Positions 8,525 to 18,052 are shown, counted from the first letter of the stretch. The stretch is 64,000 bases of DNA from Gammaproteobacteria bacterium (GCA_026004975.1 BPKE01000002.1:719504-783503); one strand, 5' to 3'. The notes: generated by a model from the letters alone, not told the origin. A program made the numbers and translations.

Positions 8525-9694
8525 TCAGTCGGCGGGCAACGGTTCGATCCGGGCCAACACGCCGCGCGGATGGTCGGTGAGCAGATAAACCAGGCCGTCG
8601 GGTCCGACGCGCACGTCGCGGATGCGCCCCAGGCGCCCGTCCAGCAAGCGCACCTCGTCCACCACGCGCCGCCCGTCGGCGTCCAAGGCGAGGCGCACCA
8701 GCTGCATGAACTTCAAGGCGCCGACCAGCAATTGCCCGCGCCAGGCGCGGATCGGCCCGTCGCCGTAATGAGCGAGGCCGGAGGGTGCGATCGACGGCAC
8801 CCAGACGTGCACCGGGTCGATCATGCCCGGCTTGTGCGTGCCCTCGCCGATCGGCCGCCCGGTGCCGTATTCGACCCCGAAGGTCACCACCGGCCAACCG
8901 TAGTTGCCGCCGGCCACGAGGCGGTTGAGCTCGTCGCCGCCCTGGGGCCCGTGCTCGTGCAGCCAGACGGTGCCGTCCGGCGCCAGCGTCGCGCCCTGGA
9001 TATTGCGGTGGCCGAGGCTGTAGATTTCGGGCAAGGCGTCCTCGCGGCCGGCGAAGGGGTTGTCCTGGGGCACCGCGCCCTCGTCCGTGAGGCGCACGGT
9101 CTTGCCCAGATGCACGGCCAGAGACTGGGCCTGCTCGCGCTGGCCGCGGTCGCCGAGGGTGATCAGCAGATGCCCGTCGGGCAGGAACAGCAGGCGCGAG
9201 CCGAAATGCCGCCCGCCCTCGACCTTGGGCCGGGCGCGGAAGATCACCTTCAGGTCCTGCAGGCGCCCGTCCACGAGGCGACCGTAAGCGACCTCCGTGC
9301 CCACTCCGCCGTCGCCGGCGGCGGCGTAGCTCAGGTACACCCGCCGATTCTCGGCGAAGCGCGGATGCAAAGCGACGTCCAGCAGGCCGCCCTGCCCCAC
9401 GGCGGCGATCTCGGGCAGGCCGGCGATCGGTTCGGGGTCGAGCCGCCAGTTTGCATCGAGGCGGCGCAGGCGGCCCGGACGCTCGGTCACCAGCGCCCCG
9501 CCCTCCGGCAGGAAGGCCATGCCCCAGGGGTGTTCCAGGTCACGCGCCAGCACGGTGACGCGCAGCGCCCCGGCCGCCGGATCCTCGATCGTCGTTTGCG
9601 GCGGCGCCTCGCCGGCGCAGGCGCTCGTCATGCCCAAGGCGATCAGCAACGACGCGCCCTGCAGGGCGGCGCCGTACCCACGGAACGGGTTCAT
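8525..9694 (-). CDS. PQQ-dependent sugar dehydrogenase-like protein (YliI/Asd family), exported
   Basis: A 389-residue protein of the glucose/sorbosone dehydrogenase beta-propeller family. Family hallmarks are the opening HPWGMAFLPEGGALVTERPGRL, then GQGGLLDVALHPRF, LGHRNIQGATLAPDG, HEHGPQGGDELN and GGNYGWPVVTFGVEY. The N-terminus is a signal peptide ending at ACAGE. That could be a lipoprotein site (TSAC), although the -3 residue is not the usual leucine. Members oxidise soluble aldoses in the periplasm using PQQ. No PQQ synthesis gene is in the window. It is convergent with the ABC operon across the terminator. Confidence 0.87.
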   Translation of the reverse strand: MNPFRGYGAALQGASLLIALGMTSACAGEAPPQTTIEDPAAGALRVTVLARDLEHPWGMAFLPEGGALVTERPGRLRRLDANWRLDPEPIAGLPEIAAVGQGGLLDVALHPRFAENRRVYLSYAAAGDGGVGTEVAYGRLVDGRLQDLKVIFRARPKVEGGRHFGSRLLFLPDGHLLITLGDRGQREQAQSLAVHLGKTVRLTDEGAVPQDNPFAGREDALPEIYSLGHRNIQGATLAPDGTVWLHEHGPQGGDELNRLVAGGNYGWPVVTFGVEYGTGRPIGEGTHKPGMIDPVHVWVPSIAPSGLAHYGDGPIRAWRGQLLVGALKFMQLVRLALDADGRRVVDEVRLLDGRLGRIRDVRVGPDGLVYLLTDHPRGVLARIEPLPAD

Positions 9695-9725
9695 TCATCA
9701 ATCCTCCGGGCGGCCCGCAAGGGCC

Positions 9726-10904
9726 TCAGCTCAAACCGTGCTCGAGATCGGCCAGAATGTCCTCGACGTCCTCCAGCCCGACCGCCACCCGCACCAGGCC
9801 CTCGCCGATGCCGGCCGCGGCACGGGCCTCCGGGCTCAGGCGGTGGTGGGTGGTGCTGGCCGGGTGGGTGATGGTGCTGCGCACGTCGCCCAGGTTGGCG
9901 GTGATCGACAGCAGGCGCGTGCGGTCGATCAGGCGCCAGGCGCGTTCGCGGCTGCCGACGTCGAAGGACACCACGCCGCCGAAATCGCGCTGCTGGCGCC
10001 GCGCGAGTTCGTGCTGCGGATGGCTCGGCAAGCCGGGATAGTGCACGCGCTCGACCTTGGGGTGCGCCGCCAGGTACTCGGCCACGCGTCGGGCGTTGGC
10101 GCAGTGGGCGCGCATGCGCAGATCGAGCGTCTCCAGACCCTTCAGGAACACCCAGGCGTTGAACGGGCTCATGCTGGGACCGGCGGTGCGCAGAAAGCCG
10201 AAAATGCGCTCGCCGACCAGATCCCGCGAGCCGACCACCGCACCGCCGACGGCGCGGCCCTGCCCGTCCAGGTACTTGGTCGCCGAGTGCACCACCAGGT
10301 CGGCGCCCAGCGCCAGCGGCTGCTGCAGCGCGGGCGTGCAGAACACGTTGTCCACCACCAGCCAGGCGCCGTGACCACGGGCGAGTTCGGCCAGGGCGGC
10401 GATGTCGCAGAGCTCCATCAAGGGATTGGAGGGCGTCTCGACGAACAACATCCGGGTGTTCGGCTTGAGGGCGGCCTGCCACGCGTCGAGATCGGCCAGC
10501 GGCACGAAATCGACCTCGATGCCCCAGCGTCGCAGGTGCTTCTCGAACAACACCACGGTGGCGCCGAAAATCGAGCGCGAGGCGACGAGGTGGTCCCCCT
10601 GGCCGAGCAAGGCCAGGCAGGTGCTGAGCACGGCGGACATGCCCGAGGCGGTGGCCACGCAGGCCTCGCCGCCCTCCAGGGCGGCCAGGCGCGCCTGGAA
10701 GGCGTCCACCGTCGGGTTGGTGAAACGCGAATAGATGTAGCCCGGGGCTTCGTCGGCGAAGCGCGCCGCCGCCTCGGCGGCCGAGGAAAAGACGAAACTC
10801 GAAGTGGTGTAGATCGGCTCGCCGTGCTCGCCGTAAGGGCTGCGGGCCACGCCGGCGCGGATCGCCCGCGTCCGGAAGCCCCAACCCCGTTCACCTTCGC
10901 TCAT
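9726..10904 (-). CDS. metZ: O-succinylhomoserine sulfhydrylase MetZ
   Basis: A 392-residue PLP enzyme of the Cys/Met metabolism family. The cofactor lysine is K210 in HSATKYLDGQGRAVGG; other hallmarks are YIYSRFTNPT, ATASGMSA and FVETPSNPLMELCD. The C-terminal TANLGDVRSTITHPASTTH, with GIGEGLVRVAVGLED, is typical. MetZ joins O-succinylhomoserine with sulfide to give homocysteine, by-passing cystathionine. The ATG at 10904 is preferred over upstream in-frame codons because GAGGT stands at the right distance. The gene stands alone on the minus strand; I see no SAM riboswitch in the short leader. Confidence 0.92.
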   Translation of the reverse strand: MSEGERGWGFRTRAIRAGVARSPYGEHGEPIYTTSSFVFSSAAEAAARFADEAPGYIYSRFTNPTVDAFQARLAALEGGEACVATASGMSAVLSTCLALLGQGDHLVASRSIFGATVVLFEKHLRRWGIEVDFVPLADLDAWQAALKPNTRMLFVETPSNPLMELCDIAALAELARGHGAWLVVDNVFCTPALQQPLALGADLVVHSATKYLDGQGRAVGGAVVGSRDLVGERIFGFLRTAGPSMSPFNAWVFLKGLETLDLRMRAHCANARRVAEYLAAHPKVERVHYPGLPSHPQHELARRQQRDFGGVVSFDVGSRERAWRLIDRTRLLSITANLGDVRSTITHPASTTHHRLSPEARAAAGIGEGLVRVAVGLEDVEDILADLEHGLS

Positions 10905-11051
10905 CGCTGCACACCTCGATCGGGCGGGCGGCGGCAAACGGCGGACCCCGCTTTAGCCGCATTTGTCGAGCGCCCGCAAGCTGGTGGATCAAATCGGCGC
11001 GCCGCCATGCTAGCGCCGCCGCCCGACCGCGGTCAACCGCGAAACGCGGTC

Positions 11052-12665
11052 TTACTCATAGGTGTAAAGTCGCGCCCGCTGCATGCCCCATTCGCCGTAA
11101 GGCAGGCGCAGGTGCCGGCCCTGGTGGGTCTGGTCGCCGTTCAAGCGCCGCTCGGCGCGCCATGCGCCGCCCACCCAGCGTCCGGCCTCGGCGCGCAAAA
11201 TGCCGGCCCGGCGCCCGTCTTCCAGGGTTTCGACCGTGAACACCACCCCCTGGCCCGCCAGCAGGAAGTCGTCCGGGCCGAGCTGCATGACGATCGCGCC
11301 GCTGTCCGGCCAGTCCGGCTCGGCCGCCCCCGGCGACCAACCCAGGGTGTAATCGTGACGCGCCGTGAAACGGTAGCCGCCGAGCACGAACCGCCGCTCG
11401 CGCAGCGCCTCGTCGAACCAGACGCCACGCAACCGCCCGGCGCGGCGCGCCGCGTGGATCGGTGCTTCCAGCGCCGCGAGCAAGGCATAGGCGGCGGCCA
11501 GCTCGGCGGCGGGCGCACCGTCCACGGTGTCCACCGAGAACGGCGAAAACCCCAAGGCCCCGTAATGGCCGACGGCGAACAGCGCCTTGGCCCCCACGCT
11601 CTCGTCGAAGTGGTGCTCGGGGATGAACAGCGGGTTGTCGGGCCGGCTGTAGGCGTCGCACCAGTGTTCGAAGCGCGGCGTGTAGAAGTCCGGGCTGAGC
11701 AGATCGATGTGCGGCGCGGCCGTGCGCCACAGGCCGTAGAGATGAGGCAGCGGCCCACCCGAGGGATACCCCGAACCGGGCCGCCGGCCCGGGCGGTTGA
11801 GGGCCGCATTGACGAACATCGGCAGGGGATGGACCGCCTTGCCGGCCGCCGCCAGGGCATCCACGTAGCGGGCGAGGGACCAGGCGGTGAACGCCTCCTC
11901 GGTCGCTTCGCCGGGGCCGAACACCGTCTCCCAGTCGCCCGCTTCCGGCGAACCCTGCGCCCGCCACGCCTTCACCAACGCCTCGGGCAGGCGTTCGGGC
12001 GTCTCGCGCAAACGCGCCATCAGCGCCGCCGGCACGGGCGCACGGTAGGCGCGCTCGGCCAGCGGATGGTGGTCGCGTGCGCTGGGCAGCATGCCGACCT
12101 CGTTCTCCACCTGGACCATGATCACCGTCTGCCGGCGCCGGTCGCGCTCCGCCAGGTGCCGCAGCAACGCCACGAAGGCGCGCCGATCGGCTTCCCGGTT
12201 CGCCGGGGCGAAGGGCGTCAGGATCTCTTGCGGCACGCCCGCCGCGTCGCGCGCCCGCGGATACCGCTGCGGATCGAGTTTCACCCACTCGGGCGCGTAG
12301 CTGGACATGCTGTTCTTGTAGGCGCCGAACCACAGCAAGATCAGACGCAGGCCGTTCTGCCGCGCCCCCTCGATCAGGGCGTCCACCGCGCGCCAGTCGT
12401 AGCGGCCCGGCTCGGGTTCGATCACTTCCCAATACACGGGCGCCAGGACGGTGTTCAGATTCAGCCGGCGCAGCCTCGGCCACAACGCCCGGATGTCGGC
12501 GACGGTGGACGCCGCCGAATTGCTCAACTCGCCGCCCAGGATCAGGAACGGCCGCCCGGCCACTTCGAGCGCCGCGCGGGGCCCTTCCCCCACCAGGCGC
12601 GGTTGCGCGACCGCCGCCAAGGCGACGCCGAACAGCAGGAACGCAACGACCGGTCGACCCCTCAC
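11052..12665 (-). CDS. secreted GH35/GH42-like glycoside hydrolase (beta-galactosidase-type)
   Basis: A 537-residue TIM-barrel glycosidase with a signal peptide (VVAFLLFGVALAAVA, cleavage before QPRL). NLNTVLAPVYWEVIEPEPGRYDW is the typical opening of clan GH-A enzymes. The likely acid/base glutamate is in VQVENEVG and the likely nucleophile in FIPEHHFDE. The start is a GTG at 12665, backed by a perfect AGGAGG five bases upstream; the longer open frame upstream lacks support. The C-terminal beta region resembles DUF5597-type domains of beta-galactosidases. The sugar substrate is unknown, and no transporter or other carbohydrate gene is adjacent. It runs opposite to pilB. Confidence 0.8.
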   Translation of the reverse strand: MRGRPVVAFLLFGVALAAVAQPRLVGEGPRAALEVAGRPFLILGGELSNSAASTVADIRALWPRLRRLNLNTVLAPVYWEVIEPEPGRYDWRAVDALIEGARQNGLRLILLWFGAYKNSMSSYAPEWVKLDPQRYPRARDAAGVPQEILTPFAPANREADRRAFVALLRHLAERDRRRQTVIMVQVENEVGMLPSARDHHPLAERAYRAPVPAALMARLRETPERLPEALVKAWRAQGSPEAGDWETVFGPGEATEEAFTAWSLARYVDALAAAGKAVHPLPMFVNAALNRPGRRPGSGYPSGGPLPHLYGLWRTAAPHIDLLSPDFYTPRFEHWCDAYSRPDNPLFIPEHHFDESVGAKALFAVGHYGALGFSPFSVDTVDGAPAAELAAAYALLAALEAPIHAARRAGRLRGVWFDEALRERRFVLGGYRFTARHDYTLGWSPGAAEPDWPDSGAIVMQLGPDDFLLAGQGVVFTVETLEDGRRAGILRAEAGRWVGGAWRAERRLNGDQTHQGRHLRLPYGEWGMQRARLYTYE

Positions 12666-12721
12666 GACGGCCTCCTGGACACGAAGCACCGCGGCGAGTC
12701 TAACAAAAGGCGGCCGCCGCG

Positions 12722-12749
12722 TTGACAGCCCGGTGGTTTTCTTTACCAT
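12722..12749 (+). promoter_or_regulatory. sigma70 promoter of pilB
   Basis: A perfect TTGACA at 12722-12727, a 16-base spacer and TACCAT at 12744-12749. It predicts a start of transcription near 12757, which supports the ATG at 12787 rather than the ATG at 12748 as the pilB start. Confidence 0.65.
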
Positions 12750-12786
12750 GCCTGAAATCCACCCGAAGCGATCGGCAAAGGATTCC

Positions 12787-14505
12787 ATGGCCTCCCCCGG
12801 CACACCGGTGAGACTCAGCGGCCTGGCGCGGCGCCTGGTGCAAGACGGCCTGCTGGACGAAGCACAGGCCGCCGCCGCGCAGACCGAGGCGCGGCGCGCC
12901 AATCTCAGCCTGGTCGACTACCTGGTCCGGGAAAGGAAACTCGACGCCCGCCGGATCGCCGCGGCGGCGTCCGACGAGTTCGGTCTGCCGCTGCTCGACC
13001 TCGCCGCCCTGGACCGCGAGCAGATCCCCAAAGACCTGGCCGACGAGAAGCTCGTCCGCCAGCACAACGTCCTGCCCATCCTGCGCCGCGGCACCCGCCT
13101 CTACGTCGCCGTGGCCGACCCCACCAACCTGCACGGCCTGGACGAGTTCAAGTTCAGCACCGGCCTGGCCACCGAACCGATCCTGGTCGAGGCCGACAAG
13201 CTGCATCGCCTGATCGAGGAGGTCCTGACCGCCGCCGACACGTCCATGGCGGAATTCGAGGGGCTGGACGAGGACCTCGAAAAACTCGACGTCGCCGCCG
13301 CGGACGAGGAGGGCGGCGGGCCCGCCGACGTGCAGGGCGCCGACGACACGCCGGTGGTGCGCTTCGTCAACAAGGTCCTGCTCGACGCCATCAACAAGGG
13401 CGCCTCCGACATCCACTTCGAACCCTACGAGCATTTCTTCCGGGTGCGTTTCCGCATCGACGGCATCCTCCAGGAAATCGCCAAGCCGCCGGTCGCCATG
13501 GCGCCGCGGATCACCGCGCGCATCAAGGTCATGTCGCGCCTCGACGTGTCCGAGCGGCGGGTGCCGCAGGACGGGCGCATCAAGCTGCGCGTCTCCAAGA
13601 ACCGCGCCATCGACTTCCGCGTCAACACCTGCCCGACGCTGTTCGGTGAGAAGGTGGTGCTTCGTATTCTCGACCCCTCCAGCGCCAAGCTGGGCATCGA
13701 CGCGCTGGGCTACGAGCCCGAGCAGAAAGAAGCCTACCTCAAGGCCCTGCGCTCGCCCTACGGCATGATCCTGGTCACCGGCCCCACCGGCAGCGGCAAG
13801 ACGGTGTCGCTGTACACCGGCCTGAACATCCTGAACACGCCCGGCATCAACATCTCCACGGCCGAAGACCCGGCCGAGATCAACCTGCCGGGCATCAACC
13901 AGGTCAACGTCAACCCCAAGGTGGGCCTGGACTTCGCCGCGGCCCTGAGGGCCTTCCTGCGCCAGGACCCCGACGTGATCATGGTCGGCGAGATCCGCGA
14001 CCTGGAAACCGCCAACATCGCCATCAAGGCCGCGCAGACCGGGCACCTGGTGTTGTCCACGCTGCACACCAACAACGCCGCCCAGACGCTCTCGCGCCTG
14101 GTCAACATGGGCGTGGCGCCGTTCAACATCGCCTCGGCGGTCATCCTGATCATCGCCCAGCGCCTCGCGCGGCGTTTGTGCGAACACTGCAAGCAGCCCG
14201 ACGACATCCCCAAGGAGGCGCTCATCGAGGAAGGCTTCGATCCGGCCGAAGTCGACGGGCTGACGATCTACAAGGCGGTCGGCTGCGACCGCTGCGTGGA
14301 CGGCTACAAGGGCCGCATCGGCATATACGAGGTCATGCCGATGTCCGAGGAAATCGGCCGCATCATCATGGAGGGCGGCAACGCCATGCAGATCGCCGAC
14401 CAGGCGCGCAAGGAGGGCGTGAAAGACCTGCGCCAGTCCGCCCTGAAGAAAGTCAAGGACGGTTTGATCAGTCTGGCCGAAGCCAACCGCGTCACCATCG
14501 ACTGA
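12787..14505 (+). CDS. pilB: type IV pilus assembly ATPase PilB
   Basis: A 572-residue GspE/PilB-family ATPase that powers pilus extension. It has an MshEN-like N-terminal region (residues about 10-160), then the secretion ATPase core. Walker A is GPTGSGKT, the Walker B region is DPDVIMVGEIRDLETA, the His box is STLHTNNA, and the zinc-binding cysteines are CEHC and CDRC near residue 480. The ATG at 12787 is chosen because AAAGGA precedes it and the likely promoter overlaps the upstream ATG. It begins the pilB-pilC-pilD-coaE-zapD series found in many gammaproteobacteria; no pilin gene is in the window. Confidence 0.95.
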   Translation: MASPGTPVRLSGLARRLVQDGLLDEAQAAAAQTEARRANLSLVDYLVRERKLDARRIAAAASDEFGLPLLDLAALDREQIPKDLADEKLVRQHNVLPILRRGTRLYVAVADPTNLHGLDEFKFSTGLATEPILVEADKLHRLIEEVLTAADTSMAEFEGLDEDLEKLDVAAADEEGGGPADVQGADDTPVVRFVNKVLLDAINKGASDIHFEPYEHFFRVRFRIDGILQEIAKPPVAMAPRITARIKVMSRLDVSERRVPQDGRIKLRVSKNRAIDFRVNTCPTLFGEKVVLRILDPSSAKLGIDALGYEPEQKEAYLKALRSPYGMILVTGPTGSGKTVSLYTGLNILNTPGINISTAEDPAEINLPGINQVNVNPKVGLDFAAALRAFLRQDPDVIMVGEIRDLETANIAIKAAQTGHLVLSTLHTNNAAQTLSRLVNMGVAPFNIASAVILIIAQRLARRLCEHCKQPDDIPKEALIEEGFDPAEVDGLTIYKAVGCDRCVDGYKGRIGIYEVMPMSEEIGRIIMEGGNAMQIADQARKEGVKDLRQSALKKVKDGLISLAEANRVTID

Positions 14506-14542
14506 CGCGGCGCGGCGACGGGACGCGTAGAGGAGCCTGGCC

Positions 14543-15763
14543 ATGGCACAACCCGCGGCAAAGGAACGGACCTATTTCATTTACGAGGGGGTCGACAAGC
14601 GCGGCGCCCGGGTCAAGGGTGAGATCGAGGGTTACAACGTCGAGCTCGTCAAAGCGGCGCTGCGCCGCCAGGGCATCACTCCGCGCTGGGTGCGCAAAAA
14701 ACCCAAGTCGCTGTTCGGCGGCACCAAGAAAATCGTCCCCAAGGACATCGCCGTCTTCGCGCGCCAGATGGCGACCATGATGTCCTCCGGCGTGCCGCTG
14801 GTGCAGGCCTTCGAGATCATCGGCCGCGGCCACGAAAAGCCCGCCATGCAGGACCTCATCCTCGCCATCAAGGCCGACGTCGAGGCCGGGATGAACTTCT
14901 CCCAGGCGCTCGCCAAACATCCCAGGCACTTCGACGAGCTGTTCGTCAACCTGGTCGCCGCCGGCGAGGCCTCCGGCACCCTCGAGACCCTGCTCGACAA
15001 GATCGCCACCTACAAGGAAAAAGTCGAGGCACTCAAGGGCAAGATCAAGAAGGCGCTGTTCTACCCGGCGGCGGTGATCGTCGTCGCCATCATCGTGACC
15101 ACGATCCTGTTGTTGTTCGTGGTGCCGCAATTCGAAAGCCTCTTCCAGGGTTTCGGCGCCGACCTGCCGGCGTTCACCAAGATGGTCATCGCCATGTCGC
15201 GCTGGCTGCAGGCCAACATCGGCGTGGTCCTGGTGGCGCTGATCGCCGTCACCGTCGTCCTGGTGCAACTCAAGCGCCGCTCCGAGACCTTCAACTACCT
15301 GCTCGACAAGTACTCGCTGCGCATTCCGATCATCGGTGAGATCCTGCAAAAAGCGGCCATCGCGCGCTTCGCCCGCACCTTCTCGACCATGTTCGCCGCC
15401 GGCGTGCCGATGGTGGAGGCCATGGAATCGATCGCCAAGGCGGTCGGCAACGCCGTGTACCGCGACGCCATCCTGAAGATGCGCGACGAGACCGCCACGG
15501 GCGAGCAACTTCAGGCCGCCATGCGCCGCAGCGGCCTGTTCCCGAACATGGTCGTACAGATGGTCGCCATCGGCGAGGAGGCCGGTTCCCTGGACGCGAT
15601 GCTGGCCAAGGTGGCCGATTTCTACGAGGAAGAGGTGGACAACGCCGTGGACGCGCTGAGCAGCCTGCTCGAGCCGATGATCATGGCTTTTCTCGGCATC
15701 GTCATCGGCGGTCTCGTGGTGGCCATGTACCTGCCGATCTTCAAGCTGGGTTCGGTGGTCTGA
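14543..15763 (+). CDS. pilC: type IV pilus inner-membrane platform protein PilC
   Basis: A 406-residue PilC/GspF-family protein with two T2SSF domains (residues about 70-195 and 275-400) and three hydrophobic segments. The repeated marker FARQMATMMSSGVPLVQAFE / FARTFSTMFAAGVPMVEAME is visible in both halves. It is the membrane platform for the PilB motor. A ribosome site (GAGGAG) precedes the ATG, 37 bases after pilB; pilD follows after 9 bases, so the three are probably co-transcribed. Confidence 0.95.
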   Translation: MAQPAAKERTYFIYEGVDKRGARVKGEIEGYNVELVKAALRRQGITPRWVRKKPKSLFGGTKKIVPKDIAVFARQMATMMSSGVPLVQAFEIIGRGHEKPAMQDLILAIKADVEAGMNFSQALAKHPRHFDELFVNLVAAGEASGTLETLLDKIATYKEKVEALKGKIKKALFYPAAVIVVAIIVTTILLLFVVPQFESLFQGFGADLPAFTKMVIAMSRWLQANIGVVLVALIAVTVVLVQLKRRSETFNYLLDKYSLRIPIIGEILQKAAIARFARTFSTMFAAGVPMVEAMESIAKAVGNAVYRDAILKMRDETATGEQLQAAMRRSGLFPNMVVQMVAIGEEAGSLDAMLAKVADFYEEEVDNAVDALSSLLEPMIMAFLGIVIGGLVVAMYLPIFKLGSVV

Positions 15764-15772
15764 GGGCCGGCG

Positions 15773-16624
15773 GTGGACGCGCTGCCGCCGCCGTTGCTGT
15801 GGACCGCGGCCGTGCTGCTCGGCCTGGTGGTCGGCAGTTTCCTCAACGTCGTCGTCCACCGCCTGCCGCGGATGCTGGAGCGGCGCTGGCGCGCCGACTG
15901 CGCGGCGCTCCAGGGCGCGCCGGCCGCCGCCGAGCCGCCGTACAACCTGGTGGTGCCGCGCTCGGCCTGCCCGCACTGCCACACCCCCATCCCCGCCCAC
16001 CACAACGTGCCGCTGCTCAGCTACCTGCTGCTGCGCGGGCGCTGTGCCGCCTGCGGCGCGCGCATCTCCCTGCGCTACCCGATGGTCGAGCTGCTCGCCG
16101 CCGGCATCGCCGTCTGGTCGCTGGCCCGCTGGGGCGTCTCGGCGCCGGCGCTGGCGGCCGCGGTGTTGGGCTGGTGCCTGTTGGCGCTGTCCTGCATCGA
16201 CATCGATCGACAATTGCTGCCCGACGACCTCACCCTGCCGCTGCTCTGGCTCGGCCTGCTGGTCAACAGCCGCGGCCTGTTCGCCGACCCGGTGGACGCC
16301 ATCTACGGCGCCGCCGCCGGCTACCTCGTGCTCTGGAGCGTGTTCTGGCTGTTCAAGCTGGCGACCGGCAAAGAGGGAATGGGCTACGGCGACTTCAAGC
16401 TGCTCGCCGCCCTCGGCGCCTGGACCGGCTGGCAGGGCTTGCCGACGATCGTCCTGCTCGCCTCCTTCCTCGGCGCGCTGATCGGTCTTGCCTGGATGGT
16501 GCTCGCCGGCCGCAGCCGCCACCAACCCATCCCCTTCGGCCCCTTCCTCGCGCTCGCCGGTTACCTGCAGCTGATGCACGGCGAGACCCTGGCCCGCGCC
16601 TACCGCCTCTTCACCGCCGTTTGA
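15773..16624 (+). CDS. pilD: prepilin peptidase / N-methyltransferase PilD
   Basis: A 283-residue polytopic membrane enzyme that cuts and methylates type IV prepilins and type II pseudopilins. The zinc-binding methyltransferase region has paired cysteines (CPHC, CAAC). The catalytic aspartates are in DIDRQLLPDD and in the GxGD motif GMGYGDFKL. About eight hydrophobic helices are present. The start is a GTG at 15773, shortly after the pilC stop. As the only prepilin peptidase here it probably also serves the GspG-K pseudopilins encoded at 32-35 kb. Confidence 0.94.
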   Translation: MDALPPPLLWTAAVLLGLVVGSFLNVVVHRLPRMLERRWRADCAALQGAPAAAEPPYNLVVPRSACPHCHTPIPAHHNVPLLSYLLLRGRCAACGARISLRYPMVELLAAGIAVWSLARWGVSAPALAAAVLGWCLLALSCIDIDRQLLPDDLTLPLLWLGLLVNSRGLFADPVDAIYGAAAGYLVLWSVFWLFKLATGKEGMGYGDFKLLAALGAWTGWQGLPTIVLLASFLGALIGLAWMVLAGRSRHQPIPFGPFLALAGYLQLMHGETLARAYRLFTAV

Positions 16625-16681
16625 ACCGGCCGGCACCGCCGAGCTGCTAAAATGGCGGCTTTCCGCTGCAGGGAGGATGCC

Positions 16682-18052
16682 ATGCTCGTCGTCGGGCTCA
16701 CGGGAGGTGTGGCCAGCGGCAAGTCCACCGTCGCCCGCCTGTTCGCCGAACACCAGGTTCCGATCCTCGACGCCGACCTGATCGCGCGCGAGCTGGTCAC
16801 ACCCGGCCAGCCGGCGCTCGACGAACTGGTCGAGCTGTTCGGCCCGGACATCCTGGACGAACACGGCGCGCTGAACCGTCGGGCCTTGCGGCGCCGCGTG
16901 TTCACGGACGCGCAGGCGCGGGCGCGGCTCGAAGCGATCCTGCATCCGCGCATCCGCCGCGTCATGCTCGAGCGCCTGCAAACGCTCGACGCACCCTACG
17001 CGTTGCTGGTGATCCCTCTTTTGGTCGACATCGCCGCCTGGGAAATGGTCGACCGGATCCTCGTCGTCGACACCGACGAGGCCACCCAGCTCGAACGCCT
17101 GATGGCCCGCGACGGCATCGACGCCGCGCTGGCACGGGCGATGCTCGACAGCCAGGTCGGGCGCGCCGACCGCCTGGCGGCGGCCGACGACGTCATCGAC
17201 AACCGCGGCGACCTCGCCGCCCTGCGCCGCCAGGTCGACGCCTTGCACCGGCGCTATCTGGCACTGGCGCGCCGCGAAGCGCCGCCGGGAGACACCGTGT
17301 ACGAACATCCGCTCAACGAAAGGATGCGCACCTTCCTGCGCATCGAACAACTGCTCACCCGCGTACGCCACCACGCCCGCGGCGAACACCCCGACGACGC
17401 ACACGCCGCCATCGTCGCGCTTTGGGAGCTGTCGCAGCTGCTCGGCCGCGGCGACCCCAAGGGCGAGATCATCAAGGAACTCGAACGCCAGCAGCAGGCG
17501 CTGCGCCGCCACGCCGAACGCCCCGAGGTGGACCAGGCGCGCCTGGCCGCCCTGCTCGGCGAGCAGACGCGCCTGATCCGGTCGCTCCACGACGGCCGCG
17601 AGGCGCTCGACGCCCGCCTGCAGAACGACGGGCTGTTCACCACCGTGCGCCAGCGCCTCAGCATGCCGGGCGGAAGTTGCGACTTCGACCTGCCGCTGTA
17701 CGCCTGGTGGCGACGGCAGCCGCCGAACGAACGCATCCGCCGGATCGGCCAGTGGCTGGAACCGCTGCGCTGTGCCGAAGCCGCCGTGCGGCTGTGCTTG
17801 GACACGCTGCGCCGCAGCGGCGACCTCGAACGGCGCGTCGCCCACGGCGGCTATCATCAAGAAGCCCTGGACAACGACCGCGACGTGCAACTGCTGCGCG
17901 TCGCCGTGGCCGCCGAACACGCCGCCTTCCCCAACATCAGCGCCGGCCGCCAGCGGCTCAACCTGCGCTTTTTCGTCTGGTCGGAAGACGAGTGCCGGGC
18001 GGTGCCGGCCGGCGGCGACCTGCCGTTCCAGCTCGCCCTGTGCGCGCTATGA
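16682..18052 (+). CDS. coaE-zapD: CoaE-ZapD fusion: dephospho-CoA kinase joined to cell-division protein ZapD
   Basis: A 456-residue in-frame fusion of two normally separate neighbours. Residues 1-205 are dephospho-CoA kinase, the last step of CoA synthesis, with P-loop GGVASGKST, DADLIARELV and LHPRIRRVM. Residues 206-456 are ZapD, which bundles FtsZ filaments, beginning at VYEHPLNERMRTFLRIEQLL and ending in FFVWSEDECR. A GTG exists exactly at the joint (17297), in frame, behind a GGGAG site at 17287-17291, so free ZapD could also be made. The main ATG at 16682 follows GGGAGG. The gene overlaps the convergent Gdt1-type gene by 6 bases. Each half has about its usual length. Confidence 0.9.
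   Translation: MLVVGLTGGVASGKSTVARLFAEHQVPILDADLIARELVTPGQPALDELVELFGPDILDEHGALNRRALRRRVFTDAQARARLEAILHPRIRRVMLERLQTLDAPYALLVIPLLVDIAAWEMVDRILVVDTDEATQLERLMARDGIDAALARAMLDSQVGRADRLAAADDVIDNRGDLAALRRQVDALHRRYLALARREAPPGDTVYEHPLNERMRTFLRIEQLLTRVRHHARGEHPDDAHAAIVALWELSQLLGRGDPKGEIIKELERQQQALRRHAERPEVDQARLAALLGEQTRLIRSLHDGREALDARLQNDGLFTTVRQRLSMPGGSCDFDLPLYAWWRRQPPNERIRRIGQWLEPLRCAEAAVRLCLDTLRRSGDLERRVAHGGYHQEALDNDRDVQLLRVAVAAEHAAFPNISAGRQRLNLRFFVWSEDECRAVPAGGDLPFQLALCAL

Noticed and set aside
11036..11050. Small hairpin after the glycosidase gene as a terminator
   Set aside because: Only a six-base stem and no T run.
10905..11051. SAM-sensing riboswitch before metZ
   Set aside because: The leader before the ATG is short and I find none of the conserved SAM-I or SAM-II core sequences.
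12748..12786. ATG at 12748 as the pilB start
   Set aside because: It overlaps the likely -10 box and has no ribosome site; the ATG at 12787 has both a promoter and AAAGGA upstream.
14492..17920. Very long open frame on the minus strand opposite pilC, pilD and coaE-zapD (similar ones opposite the GldFG fusion, and on the plus strand at 53.8-57.3 kb)
   Set aside because: High GC makes stops rare in the opposite frames. The translations are low-complexity and match no family, while the other strand encodes clear conserved proteins.
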